Positions 1 through 6,074 are shown, counted from the stretch's first letter. The stretch is DNA of 6,074 nt from Rickettsiales bacterium (GCA_031284675.1 JAITXQ010000037.1:1-6074); one strand, 5' to 3'. Made by a program: numbers and translations. The notes: generated by a model not told the origin, from the sequence alone.

Positions 1-228
1 TTTATAACAAACAACGTAGACATTCTACTATTAACTATTGCATTCCTGAACTTTTTGATGCATCATTTCCTTGACAAAAACGTCTTAACTTTCTCTCTAC
101 TTTTTCTGGGTAAGGTCAATCTTCCATGGGTAACCTCATCTATTTTTTTTGTATTTGTTGAGTTTACCCTACTCTCCTGCCTTTTCTATTCTCTTTTTAA
201 TCCAGAATTAGCGTTGCTAATGCTATAA
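1..228 (+). CDS. C-terminal end of an unidentified membrane protein (5' end outside the window)
   Basis: Reading from base 1 in frame 1 there are 75 sense codons before a TAA at 226-228. The other strand is blocked by stops here. The residues are very hydrophobic and rich in Phe and Leu. Two or three likely membrane segments are visible: about residues 6-25 (containing DILLLTIAFLNFL), about 31-38, and about 46-68 (containing SSIFFVFVEFTLLSCLFYSL). A short polar loop (HHFLDKN) and a KVNLPW segment lie between them. This fits the end of a multi-pass inner-membrane protein such as a transporter, but I do not recognise the family. An open run this long is unlikely by chance in such AT-rich DNA, though the evidence is only the open frame and the hydrophobic pattern. 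Its 3' end overlaps the 3' end of the remnant on the other strand (197-550) by 32 bp. Confidence 0.55.
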   Translation, partial: FITNNVDILLLTIAFLNFLMHHFLDKNVLTFSLLFLGKVNLPWVTSSIFFVFVEFTLLSCLFYSLFNPELALLML

Positions 229-550
229 TTGCCACTGCTAGGAAATTTCTTACAACTATTTTCTATACTCTCAAAAATGACTGGGTTTTCACAGATTTCA
301 CAAAATTTGAATTTTTTACTGGATAACAATCATAGGAGTATGATGAGTTAGAATGTACTTCTTCTTCATTAGAACAGCTTGGTTCGTCAGGATCTGCATT
401 AGTTTCTCTTCTTAGTTCGATGTTTCCTTGTGAGCTAGAAGGTGCTTCTTCTTCAGGTATAGATTGAGTATTTTTCTTTCCATAAAATGGAATGGAACTG
501 ACTATAAAATCTCTAAATGATGCAAGAATATCTTTTCTTCTATTACTTAT
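197..550 (-). pseudogene. Remnant of a Ser/Glu-rich protein with a C-terminal hydrophobic segment; in-frame TAG and no start codon
   Basis: On the minus strand a frame opens after a TAA at 551-553 and runs 95 codons to a TAG at 263-265. It has no ATG, GTG or TTG near its beginning. The translation looks like real protein: a helical stretch with DILASFRDFIVSSIPFYGKK, then a polar, probably disordered part with PEEEAPSSSQGN, DPDEPSCSNEEE and a Ser/Tyr-rich run. In the same frame beyond the TAG, 21 more codons to a TAA at 197-199 encode a good membrane helix (FLAVAIIALATLILD). The simplest reading is a gene that lost its 5' part next to hslU and then gained a nonsense mutation before its C-terminal membrane helix. 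Alternatively, translation could start at a rare ATT (codon 8), which follows a purine-rich AGAAGAAAAG, giving a short soluble protein. Family unknown. No other gene is seen between 229 and 580. Confidence 0.5.
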
Positions 551-580
551 TTATATTACAATTACATATAAAAATATTAA

Positions 581-599
581 TATACTTTATTAAAGTATA
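581..599 (-). terminator. Perfect AT-rich hairpin straddling the hslU stop codon
   Basis: On the minus strand TATACTTT, a 3-base loop and AAAGTATA form a perfect 8 bp stem. The hslU TAA stop lies across the loop and right arm. It is followed by TTAATATTTTTATATG, which has a short T run. This is placed correctly for an intrinsic terminator of hslV-hslU, but the stem has a single G-C pair and would be weak. Confidence 0.4.
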
Positions 600-2080
600 A
601 ACTTAGATAAATCCCGCTGCTTCGCAATTGATTCAAGTTTATCTTTAACATACTTACTGTCTATAACGAATTTTTCACTGTTTTTTTCAGAAGCAATGAA
701 ACTTATTTCATCCAAAAGCTTCTCCATGATAGTATGAAGCCTTCTTGCGCCTATATTTTCCACTTCTCTATTAACCGTAGACGCTATTTCAGCTATGGTT
801 TCGATGCCATCATCAGTAAATTCAAGCGTCACATTTTCTGTTTTCATTAAAGCTATGTACTGCTTTAACAAACTAGATTCTGGTTCCTTTAATATTCTCA
901 TCAAATCCCCTTGAGTAAGTGCCTTAAGTTCCACTCTGATTGGTAATCTGCCCTGCAATTCTGGTAAGAGATCAGATGGTTTAGACTGATGAAAGGCACC
1001 AGATGCAATAAATAATATATAGTCTGTTTTTACGTGGCCATACTTAGTTGAAACAGTTGTTCCTTCTAGCAGCGGTAATAAATCGCGTTGTACTCCTTCT
1101 CTATTTACTTCACCTTTTACCTCTGTGCGTGCTGCAATTTTATCTATTTCATCCAAAAATACTATACCGTCATTGCTAACAAGATCAATGGCTTTTTTGA
1201 TTATCTTATCTTCATCCATTAACCTTTCACTTTCTTCATTAATTAATATTTCACGCGCTTCTTTTATCTTCACCGTAATGGTTTTTGTTTTTTTGCTGCC
1301 ATTAAACATTTTCCCCATTATTTCTGTTACGTTCATAATGCCAACTTGTCCACCTGGCATACCTGGTATGTCAAAGGCGGGTAGCATACCCTTGCTTTCT
1401 TTGACGTTAATAGATACTTCTCCTTCCTCAAATTCCTTATTTCTTAACCTGTCTCTAAAAATTTTTTTGCTCTCTTCGGTTGCATCTTCGCCTACCATAG
1501 AATTTACTATTATTTTCTCAGCTAAATTTGAAGCCTTTTTAGTTAAGGCTTTACGGGCTTTTTCTTTAACTAAAACTATTGCTGCATCAACCAAATCGCG
1601 TATTATCGAATCAACATCACGTCCAACATATCCTATCTCAGTAAATTTCGTTGCCTCAATTTTTATGAACGGTGCGCCTGCAAGCTTTGCTAAGCGGCGA
1701 GCTATCTCAGTTTTACCAATACCAGTATGACCTATCATTAGTATATTCTTAGGTATGATTTCATCACGCAATGGAAGTGGAACTTTATTACGACGCCAAC
1801 GATTTCTGAGTGCAATAGCAACAGCGCGTTTTGCATCATCCTGCCCAATTATGAACCTATCCAATTCTTTAACTATCTTTTGTGGTGGCAGATCATCTAA
1901 CAAAATTTGTGTACTATAACTCTCTTGAGCACTGCTGTCATTTGAATCAGAGCTACTTTTAGTATCTTTATAGAGGTCATTTTTTTCATTGTAGGTGCCA
2001 CTACTACAAGACTGCCCTTCCGAAAGAATTATAGGTTGATTGGAAAAATTAGTGCATAAAACTTTTTGTTCAGAAGACAT
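590..2080 (-). CDS. hslU: HslU (ClpY), ATPase and unfoldase subunit of the HslUV protease
   Basis: HslU is a cytoplasmic AAA+ hexamer that unfolds proteins using ATP and threads them into HslV. Visible motifs are Walker A GHTGIGKT (117-124), the pore loop GYVGRD (150-155), the variable intermediate domain (about 155-300, with a Met/Gly-rich part near 231-250), Walker B IVFLDE (306-311), sensor 1 around IASGAFH (358-364), sensor 2 GARRLHT (444-450), and the C-terminal tail DLSKFIL (490-496) that docks into HslV. The protein is 496 residues, against about 440-450 usual for the family. The surplus is an N-terminal Ser/Asn/Asp-rich extension of about 55-60 residues before the normal beginning ([16 protein letters not shown]). 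The ATG at 2080 is supported by GAGGAG four bases upstream, and the next in-frame Met (114) lies just before Walker A. It lies one base after the hslV stop, so the two genes form an operon. Confidence 0.97.
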   Translation of the reverse strand: MSSEQKVLCTNFSNQPIILSEGQSCSSGTYNEKNDLYKDTKSSSDSNDSSAQESYSTQILLDDLPPQKIVKELDRFIIGQDDAKRAVAIALRNRWRRNKVPLPLRDEIIPKNILMIGHTGIGKTEIARRLAKLAGAPFIKIEATKFTEIGYVGRDVDSIIRDLVDAAIVLVKEKARKALTKKASNLAEKIIVNSMVGEDATEESKKIFRDRLRNKEFEEGEVSINVKESKGMLPAFDIPGMPGGQVGIMNVTEIMGKMFNGSKKTKTITVKIKEAREILINEESERLMDEDKIIKKAIDLVSNDGIVFLDEIDKIAARTEVKGEVNREGVQRDLLPLLEGTTVSTKYGHVKTDYILFIASGAFHQSKPSDLLPELQGRLPIRVELKALTQGDLMRILKEPESSLLKQYIALMKTENVTLEFTDDGIETIAEIASTVNREVENIGARRLHTIMEKLLDEISFIASEKNSEKFVIDSKYVKDKLESIAKQRDLSKFIL

Positions 2081-2081
2081 A

Positions 2082-2636
2082 TTACTCCTCTATCTTTTCA
2101 ATAATTACATTATGATTTGTATAAACACATATATCAGCAGCTATCTTCATAGCCTTTTTCGCAATTTCCTCTATTGATATTCCTTTAATGTCAATTAAAG
2201 CTTTTGCTGCAGATAAAGCAAAATTTCCCCCAGAACCAATAGCTGCAATTCCATCTTCAGGTTCAAGAACGTCGCCTGTCCCTGTAATCACTAACGAAAT
2301 AGATTTATCTGCGACAATCATCATAGCCTCTAATTTCCTCAGATATTTATCCATTCTCCAATCTTTTGCAAGCTCAACGCATGCTCTCATTAATTGTCCT
2401 GGGTGCTTGTCAAGTTTAGATTCTAATCTTTCAAAAAGAGTAAATGCGTCGGCTGTTGCCCCGGCAAATCCAGCAATTACAGAATCACCAGAAAGGCGTC
2501 TGACTTTTTTTGCTCCAGATTTTATAACAGTATGACCCAGCGAAACTTGTCCGTCACCTATTACTACTACACTTTTATCTTTTCTAATTGATAGTATAGT
2601 GGTTCCATACATTTTACTATTGTCATGGTGAATCAT
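2082..2636 (-). CDS. hslV: HslV (ClpQ), threonine peptidase subunit of the HslUV protease
   Basis: HslV forms the double-hexamer proteolytic chamber, a bacterial relative of the proteasome beta subunit, and degrades proteins fed by HslU. Family features in the 184 residues are GTTILSIR with the candidate catalytic Thr12, [17 protein letters not shown] (23-39), [26 protein letters not shown] (53-72), [41 protein letters not shown] and the C-terminal [16 protein letters not shown]. In many bacteria the catalytic Thr directly follows the initiator Met; here 11 residues precede it, so a propeptide must be removed. An alternative start at Met9 would still leave Tyr-Gly before the Thr. It is the first gene of hslV-hslU, and its last codons GAG GAG TAA also form the ribosome-binding site of hslU. 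The start at 2636 has only a weak upstream site (AAGTGATAG). Confidence 0.97.
   Translation of the reverse strand: MIHHDNSKMYGTTILSIRKDKSVVVIGDGQVSLGHTVIKSGAKKVRRLSGDSVIAGFAGATADAFTLFERLESKLDKHPGQLMRACVELAKDWRMDKYLRKLEAMMIVADKSISLVITGTGDVLEPEDGIAAIGSGGNFALSAAKALIDIKGISIEEIAKKAMKIAADICVYTNHNVIIEKIEE
2085..2090 (-). promoter_or_regulatory. Shine-Dalgarno of hslU, embedded in the end of hslV
   Basis: GAGGAG on the minus strand, four bases before the hslU ATG, is formed by the last two codons of hslV (GAG GAG). It fixes the hslU start at 2080 despite the unusual N-terminal extension, and suggests hslU translation is coupled to hslV. Confidence 0.8.
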
Positions 2637-2655
2637 TTTTCTATCACTTTAAATA

Positions 2656-2686
2656 ATAATCTCATTATGCTTTAATCTTTAGTCAA
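2656..2686 (-). promoter_or_regulatory. Candidate sigma-70 promoter for hslV-hslU
   Basis: On the minus strand TTGACT (2681-2686), a good -35 box, is followed 19 bases later by GATTAT (2656-2661), or 17 bases later by the poorer GAGATT. It lies just upstream of hslV in the 115 bp spacer shared with gshA. The -10 match is mediocre. A TATAAT at 2705-2710 on the same strand is an alternative -10 without a clear -35. Confidence 0.3.
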
Positions 2687-2688
2687 AT

Positions 2689-2719
2689 TTGCTAAATATG
2701 TTTAATTATAGCTTATAAT
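2689..2719 (+). promoter_or_regulatory. Candidate promoter for gshA
   Basis: TTGCTA (2689-2694) and TATAAT (2714-2719) are separated by 19 bp, upstream of the gshA ATG at 2752. A second TATAAT lies at 2719-2724. The spacer is longer than ideal and the region is so AT-rich that -10 matches arise easily. Confidence 0.35.
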
Positions 2720-2751
2720 ATAATACCTTTTTTATAACATTTAAAGTGTAG

Positions 2752-3912
2752 ATGCAAAACATAATTCATCCAGATTTGGAAAAAAGTATAAATAATTGGT
2801 TTGAAGCAAAATTTAATGGCCTTATATTGCCATTTTATAGCTCTATAGATCTCAGAAACTCTGGCCACAAAATTGCCGCGGTAGACGCCAATTTATTTCC
2901 CGCAGGGTTCAATAACTTGAGTGAAGAGTCGAAAACAATAGCAGCAAAACTAGTGAAAAGCTATTTTAAAAAACATCAATACAAAAAGGTTCTGATAATA
3001 CCGGAAAATTATAAACGAAATAAAATGTATATAGAAAACGTATTTGCTATAGAGAAAATACTGCAACTGGCAGATTTTGAAACTAAGATTGGTCTCTTGC
3101 ATGATGAAACATACAATTTAATAGAACCATATGAAACTATTGTGAAGGAAAATTCTTTGCTCAAGACAACTTCAGGGTTTGTGCCTGATGTTATTATACT
3201 GAATCGTGATATGACAAGTCATATTCCAAATACGCTAAAAAATATAAAACAAGAGATAGTACCAAGCCCACTATATGGTTGGCATAGCAGGCAGAAATTT
3301 AAATATTTTGAAATCTATAAAGAGTTAGCATCCGAATTTTGTGGCGAATTTAAAATAGACCCATGGCTTATTTCTGTGCTTACAGAAAACTGTAATGGAG
3401 TTGATTTTAATGATGATTCATCACTAAAAACAGTAGCGGCTAAAGTTGACCAAATATTGTCTCTAGTGCAAAAGAAATATGAGGAATATGACATAAAAAC
3501 ACAACCTTATGTTTTTATCAAAGCAAGCAATGGAACATACGGGATGGGCATTATAACAGCAACAAGTGGCAAAGAAATATTAAACCTCAATAAGAAAAAG
3601 CGTAATAAAATGAAAAAGATAAAAGAGGGAGTAGAAATCAATAGCGTTATTATACAAGAAGGTGTACCAACCATTGATGTATTTAAACACAGTCCTGCAG
3701 AGCCGCTTATATACTATGTAGGAAATACTCCAACATGTTATTTATACCGATGTAATAGCAGGAAAGATGAATATTCTAGCTTAAATTCCACTGACTGTGA
3801 ATTTCATGATATCAGTCGAGTTACAGAAGAAAAAACTCAATTGCTTTGGAATATAGTTAGTAAACTAGCAGTTTTAGCATTGGCAGTAGAAATAAGGTCT
3901 TTTCACCTCTAA
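2752..3912 (+). CDS. gshA: Glutamate-cysteine ligase, proteobacterial GshA type (PF08886-like)
   Basis: This enzyme joins L-glutamate and L-cysteine using ATP, the first and committed step of glutathione synthesis in the cytoplasm. The 386 residues resemble the Acidithiobacillus-type GshA family rather than the E. coli or plant-like ligases. Recognised blocks are LPFYSSIDLRNSGHKIAAVD followed by ANLFPAGFNNL (26-56), PDVIILNRDMTSHIPNTL (145-162), the YGWHSRQKFKYFEIY block (175-189), the nucleotide-binding-like VFIKASNGTYGMGI (254-267), VIIQEGVPTIDVF (299-311) and AEPLIYYVG (316-324). The length is close to the family norm of about 400. The stretch after 324 (CYLYRCNSRKDEYSSLNSTD) looks less conserved than I expect. 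The gene diverges from hslV and is 18 bp from the convergent membrane-protein gene. The ribosome-binding site before the ATG is weak (AAAGTG). The family assignment is from memory of motifs. Confidence 0.88.
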   Translation: MQNIIHPDLEKSINNWFEAKFNGLILPFYSSIDLRNSGHKIAAVDANLFPAGFNNLSEESKTIAAKLVKSYFKKHQYKKVLIIPENYKRNKMYIENVFAIEKILQLADFETKIGLLHDETYNLIEPYETIVKENSLLKTTSGFVPDVIILNRDMTSHIPNTLKNIKQEIVPSPLYGWHSRQKFKYFEIYKELASEFCGEFKIDPWLISVLTENCNGVDFNDDSSLKTVAAKVDQILSLVQKKYEEYDIKTQPYVFIKASNGTYGMGIITATSGKEILNLNKKKRNKMKKIKEGVEINSVIIQEGVPTIDVFKHSPAEPLIYYVGNTPTCYLYRCNSRKDEYSSLNSTDCEFHDISRVTEEKTQLLWNIVSKLAVLALAVEIRSFHL

Positions 3913-3930
3913 TTCTTACCACTATACAAA

Positions 3931-4767
3931 TTAGTTATTGGGCGGACCATGACAATCGTGTGGATTATTATGAGCATCAACAAGTTCAGTAGAAGGGTCA
4001 TCATTAACAGGTTGGTTGAACAGCTTATCAAACTGAACTGCCAGAAATACTGCACTATATATTATGCTGACTGTTACGCTTAAATTGAAATTATAGATTA
4101 TACCATTACCCAAGTTTATCGGTATGGTTGCAGTCTCTATCCTTTTTAATACGAAGTTTAACAAACCTAATGGCAAGGTTAATGTGCTGATAATAAGGTC
4201 CTTCTTACACTCAGCAAGTTCCTTTTTACGTTCAGCAGATTCATTAGTATCCTTTTTATCTTGGCATTTTTTATGTGCATCTTGATATTTTTTGCATGTA
4301 TAATAATAGCTTATGGGTTCTGAAATGAATAGAAATAGGATTGTTGATGTTAAGTAAATACGACTTATTACATCTGCATTACCCCCGGTCAAGAAATGGA
4401 TGACTTTCGACATCATTAGCGCTTCTATGGTGCTGCTTGCAAGACTGGCCGATTTGCCCACAATTTTTGCTAGTTCTTTTTTACCTTTAGGATTTCTATA
4501 ATCCTCAATTAGATTCTGTAAGGTAAATACAGAATGGGCAATATATAGAATCAACGTCGGAAATTTTACCAATCGAGCGACATCTCGTACAAGAAAGATA
4601 TTGGATCTATTATTGTCAATAAACTCGCAGCAAAATTGTAGTGAAATCTTACACAGTAGAACTGTTAAACTTGTCGTGATACAAATTACTTTCTTGATAT
4701 CACTCTTATAAGCATTGTGGGCTCTTTGTTGGAAAGTATTTGATTTTTCCTTTGAGCTGCTTAGCAT
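3931..4767 (-). CDS. Multi-pass membrane protein of unknown function
   Basis: I do not recognise this 278-residue protein. Likely membrane segments are at about 25-45, 67-88, 133-156, 190-208 and 226-246, with a weaker one at 106-125. Between the fourth and fifth lies a very charged, Lys/Cys/Glu-rich loop (about 158-190) with loosely repeated units (KKYQDAHKKCQDKKD and ERKKELAECKKD). The tail after 250 is polar and ends with several His, Asn and Pro residues. There is no signal peptide with a cleavage site; the first 24 residues are polar. The only ATG near the beginning is at 4767, and it lacks a Shine-Dalgarno sequence. The gene follows hemH on the same strand with a 78 bp gap holding an inverted repeat, so co-transcription is possible but not clear. 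The intact frame of this length, with its ordered hydrophobic pattern, argues for a real gene, perhaps lineage-restricted. Confidence 0.8.
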   Translation of the reverse strand: MLSSSKEKSNTFQQRAHNAYKSDIKKVICITTSLTVLLCKISLQFCCEFIDNNRSNIFLVRDVARLVKFPTLILYIAHSVFTLQNLIEDYRNPKGKKELAKIVGKSASLASSTIEALMMSKVIHFLTGGNADVISRIYLTSTILFLFISEPISYYYTCKKYQDAHKKCQDKKDTNESAERKKELAECKKDLIISTLTLPLGLLNFVLKRIETATIPINLGNGIIYNFNLSVTVSIIYSAVFLAVQFDKLFNQPVNDDPSTELVDAHNNPHDCHGPPNN

Positions 4768-4811
4768 AAAATAGTTAATAAAATATTAATCTCTTATTAT
4801 TCTATCACATG

Positions 4812-4846
4812 AAGTCCTAAAAGAAAAGCCCTATAAATCAGGACTT
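4812..4846 (-). terminator. Inverted repeat just after hemH, possible weak terminator
   Basis: AAGTCCT (4812-4818) and AGGACTT (4840-4846) form a perfect 7 bp stem with a 21-base loop. The right arm touches the hemH stop codon. There is no T run after the stem on the minus strand, although the loop carries CTTTTCTTTT. It may reduce read-through from hemH into the membrane-protein gene, or stabilise the hemH 3' end. Confidence 0.35.
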
Positions 4847-5850
4847 TAAAGGTGATTTATGCATAGATCACCCAAACATTTAATAAACAAGGGATCGGTA
4901 CTGAGAGTTGGCACGCGAAAGTAATATCCATCCTTGATAATTGTTTTATATTCCATATCAAGTTCAACTAGAGTTTCAGAATGTTCAGAAATAAAAGATA
5001 TAGGTGATAAAACCACAGGTACACCATCGGCTTTTGCGTGTGATAGCTCACTTTCAGTACTTGGCTCTAGCCATTTTACAGGACCAATCTTGCTCTGATA
5101 ACATATTGACCAATCTAAGTTACTGATAGCTAACTTTTCTACTATTAACTCTACGCTTCTTTTTACCTGTGAAGCGTAAGAGTCACCTTTTTTAATAACA
5201 CTGAGAGGCAGGCTATGGGCTGAAAATAGGACTCTTGGCTTATCGATTTTGCTGGCTAATTTGTAATACTTAGCTATTAAATTAGCGTGAGCTTCAATAA
5301 AATCTTCATTATCATAATAATGATGAATTATTTTTGTATTGCACTTTAGGCCATGTTTTTTAGCATTTTTTTGCCAATTTTCTATGGAAGACAAAGTCGT
5401 AGTAGTTGAATATTGTGGATAAAGTGGCAGCAGAACTACTTCGTCAGGATCAAACTGCTTTACACTTTTAACAACTTCGTTGGCAAATGGATGCCAATAG
5501 CGCATGCAGATGAATACTTTGGTTAGTTTTGCAGCGCGTGACCAGTTTTTTTTTCTAGATCCCAGTGTCACGCTACTTGGATGACAAGAAAGAAGTCTAT
5601 TAAGTTCTTGCTCAAGCGCTTCAGCTTGCATTTTTGTGTTTTCTAGGATTGGTGATTTACCTCCAATTTGCTTATATATTTCTTGTGCAGTATTTTCTCG
5701 TTTCGCAGATATAAACTTTGCTAAAAGAAACCGAAAAGGGTTTGGTAGACTGATTATTCTTCTGTCATAAAAAAGGTTAAATAAAAAAGGACGGACTGCA
5801 TTCAATGAATCAGGTCCGCCAAGGTTAAATAAGATAACTGCCTTTTTCAT
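4846..5850 (-). CDS. hemH: Ferrochelatase (protohaem ferro-lyase), carrying an in-frame repeat insertion
   Basis: HemH inserts ferrous iron into protoporphyrin IX, the last step of protohaem synthesis, at the cytoplasm or inner membrane. Family signs over 334 residues are the start [34 protein letters not shown] (29-47), [10 protein letters not shown] (59-68), [11 protein letters not shown] (112-122), [15 protein letters not shown] (138-152), FSAHSLP with the catalytic His212 (209-215), the [16 protein letters not shown] block (251-266), and [18 protein letters not shown] (281-298) with Glu292 at the position of the conserved acidic residue. Between the helix ending at about NRL (84-86) and [11 protein letters not shown] (111-121), residues 87-108 are coded by a Wolbachia palindromic repeat remnant (5527-5592) that stays in frame. 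This is a peripheral variable loop, so the enzyme is probably still active. The start at 5850 matches the family N-terminus, but its ribosome-binding site is weak. Confidence 0.95.
   Translation of the reverse strand: MKKAVILFNLGGPDSLNAVRPFLFNLFYDRRIISLPNPFRFLLAKFISAKRENTAQEIYKQIGGKSPILENTKMQAEALEQELNRLLSCHPSSVTLGSRKKNWSRAAKLTKVFICMRYWHPFANEVVKSVKQFDPDEVVLLPLYPQYSTTTTLSSIENWQKNAKKHGLKCNTKIIHHYYDNEDFIEAHANLIAKYYKLASKIDKPRVLFSAHSLPLSVIKKGDSYASQVKRSVELIVEKLAISNLDWSICYQSKIGPVKWLEPSTESELSHAKADGVPVVLSPISFISEHSETLVELDMEYKTIIKDGYYFRVPTLSTDPLFIKCLGDLCINHL
5527..5592 (-). repeat. Wolbachia palindromic element remnant inside hemH
   Basis: Read on the hemH strand, TTGTCATCCAAGTAGCGTGA continues into CACTGGGATCTAGA, then an A9 run, then TGGTCACGCGCTG. 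This resembles the common Wolbachia repeat TGTCATCCCAGTAGCGTGAC...ACTGGGATCCAG with a shortened second arm. GCGTGAC (plus 5536-5542) and GTCACGC (plus 5567-5573) remain as a perfect 7 bp inverted repeat. The element is translated as residues 87-108 ([20 protein letters not shown] and flanks) with no stop or frameshift. The exact ends are not certain. The identification rests on memory of the repeat consensus. Confidence 0.75.
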
Positions 5851-5877
5851 TAGATCTGTTACAAATTATTATTAAAG

Positions 5878-5967
5878 CTAAAACTTACTTTTTGTCGCCA
5901 TTCCAGCGCGTGATGCACAACAACATTGTGATTTGAGGGCTATTTCCACTAAGAGGGTGTCATCCAT
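5878..5967 (-). other. 29-codon ORF overlapping the 18-codon ORF; probably gene debris
   Basis: An ATG at 5965-5967 opens 29 codons (beginning MDDTLLVEIALKSQ, then CCCASRAGM) to a TAG at 5878-5880. Its ATG sits in TATGGATGAC, which also contains the TGA of the 18-codon ORF in another frame. The Cys/Ala/Ser/Arg part comes from a repeat-like word (CAGCGCGTGA on the plus strand), so this is more likely repeat-derived or a frameshifted gene fragment than a functional peptide. Confidence 0.2.
5895..5930. repeat. Second repeat-like fragment upstream of hemH
   Basis: GTCGCCATTCCAGCGCGTGA resembles the Wolbachia repeat arm GTCATTCCAGCGCGTGACGC. Its 10-base word CAGCGCGTGA (5904-5913) recurs in the same orientation at 5532-5541, inside the hemH insertion. 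It is followed by a small hairpin, CACAA (5916-5920) with TTGTG (5926-5930). The fragment is degenerate, and its ends and origin are uncertain. Confidence 0.4.
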
Positions 5968-6016
5968 AAGTGTTGAAAGTATCACAAGTAGTATCATAGA
6001 AGGTGGTTAACGGCAT
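5960..6016 (-). other. 18-codon ORF behind a very strong ribosome-binding site; leader peptide or broken gene start
   Basis: An ATG at 6014-6016 opens the short frame MPLTTFYDTTCDTFNTYG, ending with TGA at 5960-5962. It contains a near-repeat (YDTTCDTF, from two copies of TGATACT). The ribosome-binding site is the best in the window, which suggests that this start is or was used. The frame then ends at once where a second frame begins, as expected for a gene broken by a frameshift or repeat insertion. A true leader peptide for hemH is possible but unsupported. I see nothing else certain in 5851-6074. Confidence 0.35.
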
Positions 6017-6022
6017 GTAAAT

Positions 6023-6030
6023 CTCCTCCT
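6023..6030 (-). promoter_or_regulatory. Strong Shine-Dalgarno AGGAGGAG
   Basis: AGGAGGAG on the minus strand lies six bases before the ATG at 6014-6016. It is a near-perfect match to the anti-Shine-Dalgarno sequence and much stronger than the sites of hemH, gshA or hslV, so it marks a genuine or former gene start. Confidence 0.6.
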
Positions 6031-6074
6031 GATAATAGAACAATTGATCGTACAAAAGAATCATTAAGATCTAG

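Noticed and set aside
1125..1730. 201-codon open frame on the plus strand within hslU
   Set aside because: It is a shadow of hslU, whose AAA+ motifs are clear on the other strand. The translation is a low-complexity Ser/Ile/Leu-rich sequence without family features.
2188..2535. 115-codon open frame on the plus strand within hslV
   Set aside because: It is a shadow of hslV, which is conserved across this whole stretch on the other strand.
3931..4767. Vague resemblance of the membrane protein to eukaryotic peroxisomal PEX11-like proteins
   Set aside because: Only the hydrophobic and basic spacing looked similar by eye. No diagnostic motif was seen, so no assignment is made.
5960..6016. Metabolite-responsive leader or attenuator for hemH
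   Set aside because: No run of regulatory codons, terminator/antiterminator pair or riboswitch core could be found between this ORF and hemH.
1..6074. CRISPR array, tRNA, rRNA, insertion sequence transposase, toxin-antitoxin or phage genes
   Set aside because: No regularly spaced repeats, cloverleaf with conserved tRNA bases, rRNA segment, transposase or phage-like protein was seen on either strand.

Overview
The window looks like a piece of a Wolbachia (Rickettsiales, Alphaproteobacteria) chromosome. The base composition is AT-rich. The HslV, HslU, GshA and HemH proteins read as Wolbachia/Rickettsiales-type orthologues, and a short palindromic repeat of the kind described in Wolbachia sits inside hemH. 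The genus is inferred from memory of protein and repeat style, not from a search, so strain and supergroup are not assigned.

Layout from left to right. Positions 1-228 (+) hold the 3' end of a hydrophobic protein that runs in from outside the window. Positions 197-550 (-) hold an apparent gene remnant: a start-less reading frame of 95 codons, rich in Ser and Glu, broken by an in-frame TAG and continuing into a hydrophobic C-terminal segment. Positions 590-2636 (-) are the hslV-hslU operon, encoding the HslUV (ClpYQ) ATP-dependent protease. HslU has an unusual Ser-rich N-terminal extension of roughly 55-60 residues. A 115 bp AT-rich divergent spacer separates hslV from gshA (2752-3912, +), a glutamate-cysteine ligase of the proteobacterial PF08886 type. 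GshA converges on a 278-residue multi-pass membrane protein of unknown function (3931-4767, -). Upstream of that on the same strand is hemH, ferrochelatase (4846-5850, -). The last 224 bp (5851-6074) hold no convincing full gene, but they contain a very strong Shine-Dalgarno site with an 18-codon ORF, an overlapping 29-codon ORF, and a second copy of a word shared with the hemH repeat.

Functionally, the window combines protein quality control (HslUV), thiol/redox metabolism (first step of glutathione synthesis) and the last step of haem synthesis. These are housekeeping functions kept in reduced intracellular genomes. I do not see a new multi-gene system. The most informative points are the in-frame repeat inside hemH, the HslU extension backed by a strong ribosome-binding site, the HslV prosequence, and the decayed gene downstream of hslU.
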